From: Cymbidium sinense
Lineage: Eukaryota; Streptophyta; Magnoliopsida; Asparagales; Orchidaceae
Length of the DNA: 64,000 bases
Direction of reading: 5' to 3'
Assembly: GCA_021442155.1 (NCBI GenBank)
Contig: CM038221.1
Location: forward strand, 151,767,601 to 151,831,600
Below are positions 30,234-45,015 of the stretch, piece after piece. Numbering within the stretch: position 1 is the stretch's first letter; every line of letters begins with the position of its first letter. A program made the position numbers and the translations under genes. The notes beneath the pieces were generated by a model, which was not told the DNA's origin, made no database searches, and worked only from the letters and a program-made list of their open reading frames with translations.

Positions 30234-33200
30234 TATTGACCTCACTTACGGAATGAGTTTTTAACTTTCTCATCATATATCTAGGACTCTTATAGACACT
30301 AAAAATTCCTTAGTCTTAAGATACTTCTAATGACTAGGTGAACACTTAACATAAGCCTAGAGAATTAGAAGGGTTAGACATAGGAATAAGTTATGCCTTA
30401 GGGACTTAGGAAATTTGCTTACCCTATAGCTTAAACCCAATCTATGCTTTCCTTCTTAAACCAAACCTCAAATTCATACTAAACTAAACTTCCAAGACTT
30501 ATAATCAATCCCATGATCAAATTCGAGCTCAAGATTTCTCCATAAAACCTCATGATTAAATTCAAAACCCTTCCTAACCCCATTGATTTCATCTTATGGG
30601 CTTAGCCTTAAATAAATTCAAATCAATCCTGATTCAATTGATTTTATCAAAGATCAGTTTAATCCTTCAATCATTTATTAAATCCAAATCCAAATTTCAA
30701 ACCAAACAAATCAATCTCAAATCAAATCCAAGATCAAATTTCCCTCTTAAGCCCTATGACCCACTCTCATAAGCTTAGCCAAATATCAACCCAAATTATC
30801 CCAAACTTGATTCATCTTTATAAATCAATTATTCATTAATTTATATTCACAAATATAAATAAAATCTATACCCAAATAGCCAAAACCAAATCAAAATAAA
30901 TCAAGCCAAGCCAAATTCCCTCTTAATCCCTATGGACCTACCTCCATAGGCTTAATCAAATCTTAACCCGAATCAACCCAAAATTGATTGATTTTTTCAT
31001 AAATCAATAATTCCTTCATTTATATTCATAAATATAAATGAAAACCATCCTCCAATGACCAAAAATAAATTAAACTAATTCAATTCCCTACTTAAGCCCT
31101 TTTGACCTACATCCATAAGCTTGGTCAAAGTTGTTTCTAAATCACTCGAAACTTAAGTGATTTTCTCATCGATATTTTATATCTTCATTTATATCCCCAA
31201 ATATAAATGAAATATAAATCCAAATAGTCAAAATCAAATCCAAAATTAATCCAAAACCCAATTCAAGCCTTTTTAGCCAATTTCTTGAACTTGGCCAAAT
31301 CATATCCAAATCAAGCCAAAACCAATGAATTTTCTCATGAATCAATCATTCCTTCAATCATTTAGCCAAATATAAACATAAACTACAATTATCAAATCAA
31401 TCTCAAGTCAACCCAAGTTAAACCCAAGCTAGCCTTTTTGGCTTGAAAACTTCAAATGAGCCAAAATTCGCTAAACTCCAAATTGATAGTAGTTGGATTT
31501 ATATTTCAATCCTAGGATCATATAGGAGTTCAACTAAACTTGAATCAAGTCATAACCAAACTAATTGACCCATTTAGATCCACTTGACCCAAAGTGACCT
31601 AAAGGACTTTTTTGAGCCAAGTTCTAATTCAACCCAAATTGGATTGAACTAAGCCCACCCAAATCTCATATCATGATCAATAATCATCCTAGGGTGATCA
31701 ACTACCTTGAATTGGGTCAAATCAAGTCAACTTGGTCCTTTGACCAAGTCAACCTTTAGCCCAAATGAAATCTAAACTAGTAAAACCCACCATATACCAA
31801 ATTGATTGAAACCATTGATTCGAACCAATTCATAATCAATGATTGAACATGATCAAACCCTCAATTGAGCCAAACCAAGTCCAATTAATCATTTGACCTA
31901 AGTTGATCCAAATTAGCCTAAAAAACCAAAATGGGTCAAATCATGATTTAACCCAAATTGATTGCAACCAATGGCTCAAGTTCATTTCAAATCAATTATT
32001 GAACTTGACCAAAACCACAATTGAGCCCAATTTGACCATTCGATCAGTTTGACCCAACCTAGCCCAAATTGATCCAAAGGGTCAAAATAGCCAAAAATCA
32101 AATTAAACCCAAATCAAATCAAATTAAAACTTACAATCATTTTCAATTAACCAATTGAACATGAACTAACACCTAACCTAACCCAATTTGGTCAAATTAG
32201 TCAACTTGATTAGTTATGATTTCAAATGAACCAAATCAAATCTAAGCCAAACCAACCCAAATCATTTAAACCAAAACTCTTCAAAACATCATTTGAACCT
32301 AACCCAAGCCTTAGTTTGACCCAATTTGACCAATTGGTCAACCCAACTAAACATGAACCCATTTGACCAAATGAAGCCTATGCACCCAAAATTAATTCAT
32401 TAGACTTTGGTTGCTGACCAAACCTAACCCAAATTGGCCCAAAATCTACTCATAAGCAAAGTGGGTTCCACCCAAGGGGATTAGCCTTTGGACAAACACC
32501 TTTGCATTGGATTTTATCTAAAAGAGGCAAAGTCCACTCTCCCATTTCATCTACCCATAGCCCACTCTAAGCATAATAGGATCAGCCATGGACCAAGGGA
32601 AACCCAACCTCATCCCCTTCACTCCAAGCCAAACCCCATGGACAAAAGGAGGAGGAAATCAGACATGTTATATCCTTTGATACTCCTAAGACTTCCCTCA
32701 CTCATGCCACATGAACTCGATGGAACAATTGCCTGCGGCTGACCAAATGGTTCAATCCCGTCCGTCCATCATGTTCAATTTTGGGGCTCCCCAATTCAAC
32801 AAGAAGTGATGGCATTGACTCTTGAGCCTCTATTTCAAAACAAAGCCTTCCTTAGAGCCTTGAGCTTTTTGCAATTTCTTCTTCCTTGTAAAACCCCATT
32901 CGATTTCACCTCTTCCATTCTTCCATCAAATTCTAATTCCTCCTTTCCTCACCATCTCGATGACTCGTCAAAATCGTTTGAATCTTCCTTCAAGCTCCAA
33001 AGCCACCGGAATAGGAGTTTGACAAAAATTGAACACTAAAAGGGAGGATCTTGGTCTCTAGAGCAATCCACCTCAAACCAAAGTAATTATCGCTTCGTAT
33101 AGCCTCGCCTTTACTAGACGAAGCTTCCTCAATCACTCAAATTGCCAGTTTTAGCTCGTGAGGTATGGCCATTAAAATTGATTCTTAGCTCATTTTTGTT

Positions 33201-36200
33201 ACTCTTTTGTAAAGTAAATGAGAATGTGAGTCGATCATGGCCATTGGATCCCTTTGGATCCTTCGTGCGAAGGTGTGGGCTCGATTTGGAGCCAATCTGA
33301 GCTCAAGCTCATACGAAAGACAATGGATGGGTTCTGTCTTCCACCTCCTATGTAGTGGAAAGATCATGAGCCGATTGTTCCTCATGATCAAAATGGGCGG
33401 TTAGATCCCATTAAATTTCGATTTTTCCTCCTTTAAGTCTTGAGTTTATCTCTGATCCAAGATACGGCATCAATACCATGTTCACGTCTATTATGATAAT
33501 ATAAAGAACCAATCTCATCGTGCCATGTGGCGTCGGTGGGATTAGTCTTAATTAGGGTTGTTAATATAATTTTTAATGTTTAAACTTAAAAAATTCATAA
33601 CTAATTATATAAAAATCTAAAAAATAATAATGATGACTCATGTTGAAGATATTTTAGAGGAGAATCCAATAAAATTACCATTAATTAAATTAGAATAGTA
33701 ATTTCTGCTTAATTAAGGTTTAATTAAAATTTTAATTAACCTAATTACTCTTTAATTAATCATTTGATTAATTTTAAACTTTCCAGAGATGTTTAAGAGG
33801 ATGACCTCTACCTTCGCCATTTTTCTTGGGATTTATTAGCTGATTAATTGAGGTAATCAATTGGTTAAGTGTTAATTACCCTTTTAGCTTAATTAAGGAT
33901 AATTAATCAAATGAATAGTAAATTAGTTATTTAATTAAGCTTAATGACCTCAATTGGGTAGACTTAAGGAAATGGACTGGGACCTTTCTTCTAATCTTTT
34001 CCTTAAGCCCACATCATCTTCTTTAAAGAGTTAATCAAGAATTCATTAATCATTTAATAAACCAATTAACTTAATTAAAATTTAGATTGCTATAGAATTT
34101 AATTAATTAAGTAAAGAACTTAGGGATAGGGATTGAGGCCTCTTTCTTGGTCTCTTTCCTTAAGCCAATTTTATCTCACTAATCAAGGATGGTTAAGGCT
34201 CAATTGATTTATGGTTTAATTAATCTAACTCTATTTTCAAATCATCTTTAATTGGATTAATTAAACATTAGGTAGATCTTTAGATGTTTAATAAACTACA
34301 GAACCTTAATGAAATTATGATTGGTCTACATGCATAGAGAAATCATAAAAGTAATTAAACAAATCCCTTAAGCTTAATTAACTATTAATTATGAGCCAAT
34401 TGCATTATGCCCCCTCCATTTCTTAGGAGAATTGCTAATTTATTTTTCTATGTGGTTGCATATCATATTGGCTCACCATTATTTAGTTAATTAACTTAAG
34501 GTGATATAGGTAAGGGATAATTAATTGATTTAATTCCTATCTTAACTTAATCTATCCATAAAATTCAACTTAATCACTCCTCATTAAACCCAATTAATTT
34601 ACATAATTGGGGATGGGTTAAGATCGGCAAACTAGGCCTCAATTTCATAAATCAAAACCAAAATATAAAGGAAAAGTGACTTTAAGGAACTTTGGTTCAT
34701 CTTAAATAAGCTTATTTAATGTGATTATCCTTATGAATTAGTTGGATTTAATGAAATTACATGCTTGTGTTTCTTTATTTCTTTTCAATCATATTAAAGT
34801 ATTGTATGCCACCTGATTCATGCATTCATTTCTTCAAAAATTAATTAAAAATAAATGATTTTCTTTATGTCAAATTTGCATGTGTTGACTTAATTAGGAA
34901 TATGTGTGGCTATTATCATTATTAAATCTCAAATGTATTTTAAAAGCTTATTAATGAATAATAATATAAGTTGTGACATTAGCTATACATACATAGGAGG
35001 TGCATGTGGATATGAACTTAGTGTATGAAGCGAAGTTCTCTTTTTTATTCATATGTTAATTTGCATAAGTATAAATGATATTGAGTATATTAATCTGAAG
35101 ATTCTGGGGACGCACGGCTTTAAGTAGCCCCATGGAGGTTCCTGCCTCACTCCCCTGGTGTAGAGCAATGGTGACATACCTGTTTGATTTCATTCTTATG
35201 CGTCTTGACATTAAAATTGGGATATAACTTTAATTCATTCACACGAATAAATCAAATAAATCAAATTATACTTTTTCATGGTTTTTTCTATTCTTACAGT
35301 TGCTTATACATCCATATGTATTTAAGAATAGTGAGTATATTAGTCTGGACATTTCGGGGATGCATGACTTTAAGTAGCCCCAAGGAGGTTCCTACTTCAT
35401 TCCCATGGTGCAAAATAATGGCGATGCACTTGCTTAAAACTTTCATACATTTGAATGTGTATTTAGCTAATGAAAGAAAATCCTCTTTTCTATAAAACTC
35501 ATTTTATGCATCTTACATTTAAGTGTGCCAAAAATATATTACATGTATAGATATGTTTAGGGCTTAATCATATGCATGGTATATATGATGGAAAGAAATG
35601 AATGGATATGTGTCATGTAATAGCAGTTTATTCCAATTAATTTTAAGATGCCTCTCTTATTGAATAAGATTATTTAAAGTGAACATAAACTTAGGATTAA
35701 TTTAAAATATGTAATAAGCCATTCACTAAAGAGAATTGATTAATTAATTGGATTTAGATGTGGCTTAAGGTAGGGTTAAGAGAGAGTGACCCTCTCTTTT
35801 CTTCTCTTTATAACACTTAGTTGTTAGGTGTAAATCAAGTGAAATAAAAGAAAACACTAAGCAAAATTCACAAATCAATTAAGTCTTTTAAAGTGAAACC
35901 ACCTCCAAATTAAATCTCTTCATACTTAGAAAATTACAACAAAGCCTAGCTAAGGCATACCACACAAGAATTAATACACACACCTTAGATTAAGTCACCA
36001 CTTTTAGCTTTATGTTAGGGCGGTGTATGGTTTGATGTATGTTTGGTGTTATGATATATTGTTGTAGACTAGATGTTAGGGTGTATTCTTCATAGACTGG
36101 ATGTTAGGTCGTTATTAGCCTAATCATATTTTTTTGTAGGAGATTGTGCTTAAAAGTCACTTAAAATAAATATAAATGCTCTCTTTTGCAGGCTGCTTAA

Positions 36201-38037
36201 ACCCTGAGCATAATCTAGATTAGGACAGGTGGACTTGGTTACCCATGTGAAATGTGCTAAGTCCAGATTATACATATAACTGTTTGGGTTGTATGATGTG
36301 TTTAGCTAATAGTTATCATGCAGGTGTAGTTAGATTTACTTTTCCTATTTTTGATGTAATTTTGCATTAGAAATTAGGATTAGTGTTATGAGGGATTAGG
36401 ATGAGCGTGGCTAGAAGGCTTTGTCCTAGGAGGCCCCTGTGATGCCTTTGGAGCAAGCAAACCCAAATAAAGAAATGGAGGAGATATGACGATATGAAGA
36501 ATGAAGACACCCATAACATTTATTCATTTATGTAATTGTAATTATTCTTTCATATACTGGGTTGTATAAGGGTAGAGCTCGGCTACTCATTTCTCTTTTT
36601 GGGTTGTACAGCAGTACCCGACTGCACTGGCTTATTATTCTTTTACGTTGGGTTTATAAATTATTTGATACTTTGTTTATAATTGTGTAATAGAAATGAC
36701 ATGTATTTTCTTAGTTTCTTCATGTATGGTGATTTAATGTGTGGCCTAGATCTGGTTAGGCTCTTAGGGAAAAAATAAACTTTCTACCCTAACTATAACT
36801 CATAACTAATTTTCTAAACAACTCATAATCTCATTTAAAGCCTAGGTATAATTAAAAGATTTAGCAACCCTTTAGCTGGAAGTTGTATGCTTAATATCAT
36901 GCATGTCATCTTGTTTCACTATTGTTAAAAGAGGGTTTCCATTCTTGCACGATAGGGAAGAGTTGACCTTTGAGGGTCTATCTTGTGGTGGAAAATACCT
37001 TTTTCTCTCTGATTTAGCCAATAACCTTATTTCATCATGCATTTAGATATATAAAAATCCAATAGCCTTTATCAAAATAAAGGGTCCAAAATCAAATAAA
37101 ATTGATAAAATATTCATACCACTCAATACTAGTCTCTTAGGGAGTGGACTTAAGGACTTTAGTTTCTTTCTAAATAATAGCATATTAACCATATTGCAAA
37201 ATATATGACTTGACCATATGGTTTTAAGGCTTTGGAGGAGTTAGCTGGTTGCCCCACTCTAGGCGGTTATAAGTCCAGTAGTTGGGTGATTTACCCTCTC
37301 TTGTAGAGGTAAATAATATACCCATTTTTGTCTTAAATTTAGGACTTGCTTTGGCCCTTGCTAAAGCTCCCTAGATTTAGGATTTGAAGTTGCTATTTCC
37401 TCTCGAGCTACAAGCATAAATCCTCACCTCTTAGGCATTTTTACAATCATGTATTATGGAATTACAAGTCCTAGCTTTCTAATAAATTTTAACTCAAATA
37501 CATAATTCTCTTTAATTTCAAATATATAAAGCTCAACCATAAGATAGATTGAAATGTTCACTTGGTTTCCTAGTATCATAAGAATTCCCTACTCATCTAC
37601 TTTGTCTTCTATAAGTAAGTCTCTCCTTTTGATCTATCCCACTTAATTTTTCCAAAAATAACCAATTCATTGATAGTCCTATCTTTGAAATCTTTGGAGA
37701 TAATAATTGCCTACTTTAATTGAGAGTATTCTTAAGGAACTCAACTTCCTTAGGATGTCATTAACTATGGGGATTGCCCCATAGGGAACTTTAGAACCCA
37801 ATTTAAATAAACCCTACTTTTTTATCTATGTAAAGTAGGGGAAAAATATCTGGTATATTCGAAGACCCATCATGCCTTAGGAGTCCTTATTAAGGTGATT
37901 AGGTGCATTGTAGGATAGTGATTTCTATCTTTTGAGATAGTACACTATTCCTTAATGTCATACCTGATCACCTCAATAAGTACACCCTCGATCTCTATGG
38001 TGTCCCCCATATACACAAATAGAAAACAAACACCACA
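30234..38037 (+). mobile_element. Complete LTR, about 7.8 kb, in tandem with the previous one
   Basis: It starts TATTGACCTCA (TG changed to TA) and ends CACCA/CACCACA (38035-38037). Internal order matches 22392-30070: TTGACC zone (31420-32420), TATA-like TTATATCC (about 32668), donor-like GAG|GTATGG (33163), two GC-rich sub-repeats (35085-35175 and 35335-35430), acceptor-like sites (36191 and 36323), the GTTGTATAAGGGTAGAGCT block (about 36560) and the hairpin cassette (37725-37945). The TATA palindrome is degenerate here. Open frames 32488-33039 and 35184-35495 are chance. Confidence 0.85.
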
Positions 38038-41000
38038 AGCTTATAATCCCACAATACAAGATTGTGAAAATACCAAAGAGGTGAGGATTTATGCTTGTAG
38101 CTCAAAGGAATCAACCACCTCGGATCCTAAATCTAGGGAGATTTAGTAAGAGCTAAAGCATGACTTAAATCTAAGCAAGAATGGACATAAGGTTTATCTC
38201 CACAAGAGAGGGTAAACCACCCGACTACTAGACTTATAACTACCTCGAGTGGCAACCAGCTAACTCATCCTTTGCTTTAAAACCATGTAAGAAAGTCATA
38301 TTATATTGCAAGATAGTTGGGTTGTTATTATTTAGAAAGAAACTAAAGTCCTTAAACCCACTCCCTAAGAGACTAGAGCATGAGTGGTATGAGCAATGAC
38401 TTAATCTAATGTAAATCTTTTCAAATTTTATTTGATTTTGGACTCTTCATTTTGACAAAGGTCATAGGATTTTCATATGTCTAAATGCATGTTGAAATGA
38501 GTTATGGGCTAAATCAAAGAGAAATATATATTTTTCACCATAGAGGAGACCCTCAAAGGTCAAGTCTTCCCCTATCGTGTAAGGATGGAAACCCTCTCTT
38601 AGCAAGAGTGAAGCAATATGAATGCATGATGTTAAACATACAACATTCAACTAAGGGGTTTCTAAATATTTTAATTATCTTAATTTAATGCTAGGCTTTA
38701 TTTGAGGTTATGAGTTATTTAAAATTTTAGTTATGAGTTGTAGTTGGGATAGAAAAATTAATTTTTCTCTAAGAGCCTAATCGGATCCAAGCCACACATT
38801 AAATCATCAATCATAAAGAAACTATGAAGTGGCATGTAATTTTTAATGCATAAGATAAATATAACATCAAACAATTTTATAAATCTAACAAAAAGAATAA
38901 AAGGTTGGTGCGGTCGGGTACCATCGTCCAACCCAAAAAGAGAAAATGCGTAGCTGAGCTCTACCCTTATACAACATGATATATAAAAAAGTAATTACAA
39001 TTTATAAATGATAAATGATATGGGGCCTTCTTATCTTTGTTATTCATGCTTCATGTATTTCCCTCCTTCTTTGATTTGGATGTGCTTGTTTCAAAGGCAT
39101 CACATGGCCTCCCAAGAAAAGGCCTTCTAGCCACTGATCATCCTAATCTCCCATAACACTAATCCTAATTCCTAATGCAAAATTACATTAAAAATAGAAA
39201 AATTAAATCTAATTACACCTGCAAAATAGGTGTTAGCTAAACATGCCATACAATTCAAGCAGTTGTATGAATAATTTGGACTTAGCACCTTGCACATGGG
39301 TAACCAAGCCCACTTGTCATAATTTAGATTATGCTTACCTACAAAAAAGAGCATTTAAATTTATTTTAAGCACCCCTTAAGCATAATCTCCTGAAGAAAA
39401 TATGATTAGGCTAATCATGGCCTACTATCCAGTCTACGAAGCATACACCCTAACATCAAGTCTAAAATAATACATCAAAAAACTAAATATACATCACTCC
39501 ATGCACCATCCTTATATAAAGCTAGAAGTGATGACTTAATTTTAAAGTGTGTATTAAGGCTGGTGTGGAATGCCTTAACTAAGCTTTGTTATAATTTTCT
39601 AAGTATGAAAGGATTTAATTATAAAGGGGTGATTTCACTTCAAGTGCTTTAATTAATTTGGAAATTTTTACTGAGCCTTTTCTTTTATTTTAGTTGACTT
39701 ACACTTAACAACTAAGAACTTTGACATTGTGAGCCAGAGGAGTGAGGTAAAAATCCCATTAGGGCTACTTAAAGTCGCTCATCCCTAGAATGTCCAGACT
39801 AGATATGCATGCTATTCTTAAATACATATGGATGTACAATTAACTACAAGAGTGGAAAATCACGCTAAAGTTGCATTTTTGAAATATTTATGCATATGGA
39901 ATAAAGTTAAAAAGGGAAGACTTTCATTCATTGGCCAAATCATGCACAATTGTATAAAAGTGATAAGCAAATACTTCACCATTATTAACCAGGGGAGTGA
40001 AGTAAAGACCTCCTTGGGGATACGTAAAGTCGTGCATCCCCGGAATGTCCAGGCTAGATGTATCCACTATTCTTAGATACACATGAATGTATAAATAACT
40101 ACAAGAATGGAAAAATCATCATGCTAGAGTTATACTTTTGAAATATTTATGCATATGGAACAAAGTCTTATCTAAATTCTAGTATTAAAGCATGTAATGA
40201 TGAAATCAAATGAAGTACGTGTCGTTGTTAAACCTGGGAAGTGAGGTAATAAAATGACCTCCTTGGGCTTAACTAAAGCCTCACATTTCTAGGATGTCCA
40301 AGCTATAAATCCATTAACATTCTTATTACATAAATCAATGCATGAATGAAAGAAAAGAAACTTCACTTTATACACTTAAGCTATAATCACATGCATCTCC
40401 TATGTATTTATAACTAGCATTCATAGCATATATAATAATTCATTTATAAGTTTTGAAAAATAGATTTGAATTTAATAATGATAATAGCCATACATATATT
40501 AATTTAAATCAACACATGCAAGCTTTACATGAGGGAAACCATTTAATTGAATTAATTTTGCAAGAGATGAATGCATGAATCAAGTGACATAGAACATATA
40601 ATATGATTGGAAAGAAATAAAGGGACATAAGCACATGATTTCATTCAATCTAATTAACTCTTAAGGATAATATATTAAATAAACTCATTTAAAATAAACC
40701 AAAATTTTTTAATGTCATTTTTAATTTCATGTTTGATTTGATTTTGGAGATGTGAGAAGATGTTTGATAATCCTAATCTCATCCCATATTTGTAAGTTAA
40801 TTTAATTTAATGAGAGAAAATTAAGCCAATTTTTATTGATGAAATTGAGATATGAATTAAATCAATTAATTAAACCCTTATCCATGTTCCCTTAAGGTAA
40901 TTAATCAAATTATTATGAGCTAATACAATGCACAAATGAATTGAAAAGTTAATAGCAATGATCCTATGAAATTTTAAGGTAATTAAACCCTTATCCTATG

Positions 41001-43387
41001 AAGGGGCTTAATGCAATTAGCTCACAATCATTGATTAATTAAGCTTAAGGAACTGACTTAATTATTTTTATGATTTCCCCACACATATGGGCAAACCATA
41101 ATTTCATTAGCTCTCTTTAAGTTATTGAACACCTAAAGCTCTACCCATGGATCAATTAAGAGAAATCAGATGCAATTACCCTTTTAATTAGGTTAATCCA
41201 TCCCTCATTATTTAATTACCAAATTTAATTGATTATCCTTTGAAATGAAATGGGATTAAAGGGAAAAATGTTGGAAAAGAGCTCCCAACATAATTACATA
41301 AGCCTCTTACTTAATGAAACATGATTTGGTATGATTTGAGTTTCAATTTAACTACTTAAGTCATTAATTAGTTCATTAATCTTTAATTAGCATTTTGGTT
41401 GAAAAAGAGAAGGAAATGTAGGAGAAAGATTAGGAGGGAGGTGCCAATCCAATTCCCTAAGTCTCCCCACTGTTAAATAGTGATTAAGGGGTTCAATTTG
41501 TTGGTTAATTACTATTCATATGCTTAATTATCACTTAATTAAGTTAAGAGAGTAATTAAGGCTTAAGCAAACAATTTCCCTAATTAATCAACCAATAAAT
41601 TCCAAGAAAAATAGGGGAGGCAAGGTCATCCCCTTAAACATCCTCAGAAAGTTTGAAATTGATTCATCAATTAATTAAAGAGCAATTAAGCTAATTAAAT
41701 TTTCAATTAAACCCTAATTAAGCTAAAATTCATATTCAAAATTAATTAAGGATAATTTTAATGGATTCCCCTCTAGAATACCTTTAAAATGAGCAATTAT
41801 TTATACATTTGGATTTTTCTATAATTTATTATAAATTATGGAAGTTTTAGCCTTAAAAATACCTTAATTAACCTGATTAAAGCCCTAATCCTGTCGGCGT
41901 CATGTGGCACGCTTTTCACGTGGTGCTGTGGGATTGGCTATTAAAGTAGTCAAATTTGCATGTTGATCAGCTGGTGGTGGACGCGGTATTGATCTCCACC
42001 ATTTGATATCGAATCGGACGATGTAGATCAATTTCATGGCATAACGGGAGAAATTAGAAGAAATCTAACGTGATTTGATTAGAGCCGTCCATTCCAATCA
42101 TGCGAAACAAATGACCCGTGATATCTCCACCTACGAGCGATGAACAACGATGGTCGTTTCCATGGATCACTCGATCATTACTCACCGAGCTCATTCACTT
42201 TAAAATCAACCCACACCTTCGCAGAAGGGATCCATAAGGATCCAACGGCTAGGATGGGCTCACTTACGAAATATCTTCATAAAAGACCATAGAATTTCCT
42301 ATTTCTACAATTTTGGGAAATTACCTCGCCGGAGCTCAAGACCGGCAGTAGGATCGATGGAGGTAGCTTCATCTAGTAGATATGAGGCCCTGTTAAGCAA
42401 CACACAAGACAATTTCTTCTCGTTCGCTCGGTGGACCAATTTCTGCCAATTTGGAGCTCGATGGTGATCAAACTTCTAGCTCCGATGGGTTTAGAACTCG
42501 AAGGAAGCTTTAGGTAGCCTCGACGAGGTATGCGGAAGGTGTGTGTAAGAGGAATTGAAGTTTGGTTGAGCAATGAAGAAGTTGGAATCAGGATTGAGCT
42601 CACCTATTTCGGCCTTGCTTGGGAAGGAGAAATGTCAAAGGAGGAAAGCTTGGAATCGCTCTGGGGATTGCAAGGAGGCTCAATTTGCCCTTGGAAACTC
42701 AGACAATTCGAATGAGTTGGTTTCCTGTGTGAATTGAAGGTGTATACCCCTCAATTTGCTGAGGTGGACGGACAGAATTGCTTCCCAATTTTTTGCCAGC
42801 TAGCCACCGCCAGTGCGGTAGAGTGGTCACCATCAAGTCCACATGGCTCATCTGGATTTGGAGAATCCATGATAGGAGGCTGTAAGCTTAATTTGGTTAG
42901 ATTGCCTTCCTTGGATCCAATGGGTGGTCAGTTTGCATGGGAGGTGAGTTAACTCACATCTCTTTGGACCAAGGTAAGTCCTTGTACACTTAGGGTGGAC
43001 TAGGAAGTTTAGGGATGCTCCATTTAGAATTTTGATGGCTGCCAAGGATGAGAGGAGAGTGGACTTTACCATTAGAGGAAAGAATCCAATGTGGAAGAGG
43101 ATTCATGAAGGATTTGCATTATACTTGGCTCCAGATGGGTTTGGGCTGATTTTAGGCTGACCTAGGATGGGTTTGGGTCAGGTTAGGTCAACCTCCAAAG
43201 TCCCATAGGTTGGTTTTATGGGTTTTGGCTCAATTGGGGCATATGGGTTCAATTTAGTCATGTTAGGTTTGGTTGACCAATTGGTCAAATTAGCTCAAAC
43301 CAAGGCTTGGGTTTGGTTCAAATGATGATTTGGAGAGTTTTGGCTCAAGTGGTTTTAAGAATTCTACCTAAGTTTGATTTTGGTTTT
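38038..43387 (-). mobile_element. Minus-strand LTR fragment (copy R2)
   Basis: Reverse complement of the LTR from inside the conserved block near its 3' end to part of the TTGACC zone. The true LTR 3' end and the LTR 5' kilobase are missing. It carries acceptor-like sites (39339 and 39220), three GC-rich sub-repeats (39722-39800, 39975-40070 and 40205-40315), an AATTAA-rich zone (40850-41760), the CACGTGG-containing zone (41880-41940), the donor-like site (42324) and the TATA-like GGTATAC (about 42741). It ends at 43387, where another minus-strand LTR begins with its own 3' end. Confidence 0.82.
39722..40315 (-). repeat. LTR GC-rich sub-repeat, three copies
   Basis: Three degenerate copies of the roughly 100 bp core lie at about 39722-39800, 39975-40070 and 40205-40315, spaced about 240 bp. 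Each has an AGGGGAGTGAGGTAA-like word (AGAGGAGTGAGGTAA and GGGAAGTGAGGTAA in two of them), a GGGCTACTTAAAG-like word and a GAATGTCCAGACTAGA-like word. This is the highest copy number among the six LTRs that contain it, so the unit expands and contracts. Confidence 0.75.
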
Positions 43388-45015
43388 TGGTGTTTGTTTT
43401 TATTTTCAAAACTTTTGAAATTTTGAAAATATGTTGACGTATTTATTGGGACACACATAGATCCGTAGATGTACTCATTGAGATGATCGACTGTGACATT
43501 GAGGAATGATGTACTATCTCGAGAGATAGAAATAACCATCCTATAATGGACCTAATCACCTAATAAAGACTCTAAGGACAATGGGTCTTCGAATGTGCCA
43601 GAGAATCTTCCCCTACTTTACATGGAAAAGTAAAGAAGGGTTTATTTTAAACCGAGTTCATTAAGTTCCATATGGAGGCAAGCCCCCATCATTAATTACA
43701 TCCTTAGGAATGGGTTTCCTTAAGAATACTCTCGATTAAGGTAATTGATCATTTTATCCAAAGATTTCAAAGATATGACTATCAACAAATTGGTATTTTT
43801 GGAAAATTAAATGGGATTGATCAAAAAGAAGGGAGCTATTATCGAAACCAAAGAAAGATGAGTAGGGAATGCTCATGATACTAGGAAGCCTATTGAGTAT
43901 CCCAAACTATCATATAGTTGGGCTTTATATTTTTGAAATTTGAGAAGAATTATATGTTTGAGCTGAATTTTTATTAGAAATCTAAGGCTTATAATTCCAC
44001 AACATAAGATTGTAGAAATGCCTAAGAGGTGAGGATTTATGCTTGTAGCCTGCAAAGGGAAACATCAATCTTGAATCTTAAATCTAGGGAGCTTTGGCAA
44101 GGGCCAAGACACGACCTAAATCTAAGGTAAAATGGGTATATGGTTTATCTCCACAAGAGAGAATAAACCACCCGACTATTGTACTTACAACCGCTTGGGG
44201 GTGGCCGCCAGCTAACTCCTCCTATGATTTTAAATACATGTAGGAAAGTCTTATGCTTTGCAAGATAACTAAGCTGTTGTTTATTTAGAAAGAAGACTAA
44301 GTTCTTAAACATACTCCCTAAGAGACTAGATCATGAAGGGTATGAATAATGACTTAAATCTAATGCAAATTTTTGTTAACTTTTATTTTGATTTTTCAAA
44401 AATTTATTTGACACAGGGTATGAGATTTCATATGCCTAATGCATGATTGTTGATTATGGGCTAAAATTAGCAAGAAGGGGGTGTGTTTCCACCATGGCTC
44501 TTAAAGATCAAGCCATTTACTCAAGCAAAGGTGGAAGCCCTCCATTAGCAAGAGTGAAAGCAATATGATTTATGTATGATGTGAGACATACAACATCTAG
44601 CCATGGGGTTGTTAAATCATTTATTATCTTGTTTTATGTCCTAGGCTTTAACTAGGGTTATGAGTTGTTTAATTTAATTTTGAGTTGATTAATTGAAAAA
44701 AAATTATTTTTTCCTAAGAGTCTAATCACATCCAGGCCATTTAAAAATCACCAAGCAATTAAGAAATTAGGAAAATCATACAATCCTAATGCACAAGCTA
44801 AACAAACATCAACCAATTTCATAAATCTAGTGAAAAAGAATAAAATGCCAATGTGGTCAGGTACCACTGCACAACTCGAAAAAGAAATGTGCGTAGCCGA
44901 GCTCTACCCTTATACAACTCAGATTACAAATGAATGATTAAATTTAGAAGGAATTCATGTTAGGGGGGTCTTCAATCTTTATTCTTCATTTCTTCATTTC
45001 TTTCTTTCATTTGAC
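43388..45015 (-). mobile_element. Minus-strand LTR 3' fragment (copy R3)
   Basis: It begins at the LTR 3' end (TGGTGTTTG, the complement of CAAACACCA) and proceeds through the GGGACAC motif, the hairpin cassette (43500-43730), the conserved blocks near 43980-44200 and 44480-44560, and the GAGCTCTACCCTTATACAAC block (about 44895). It stops near 45015, where the sequence jumps to LTR 5' sequence. About 3/4 of the LTR is missing in between. Confidence 0.8.
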
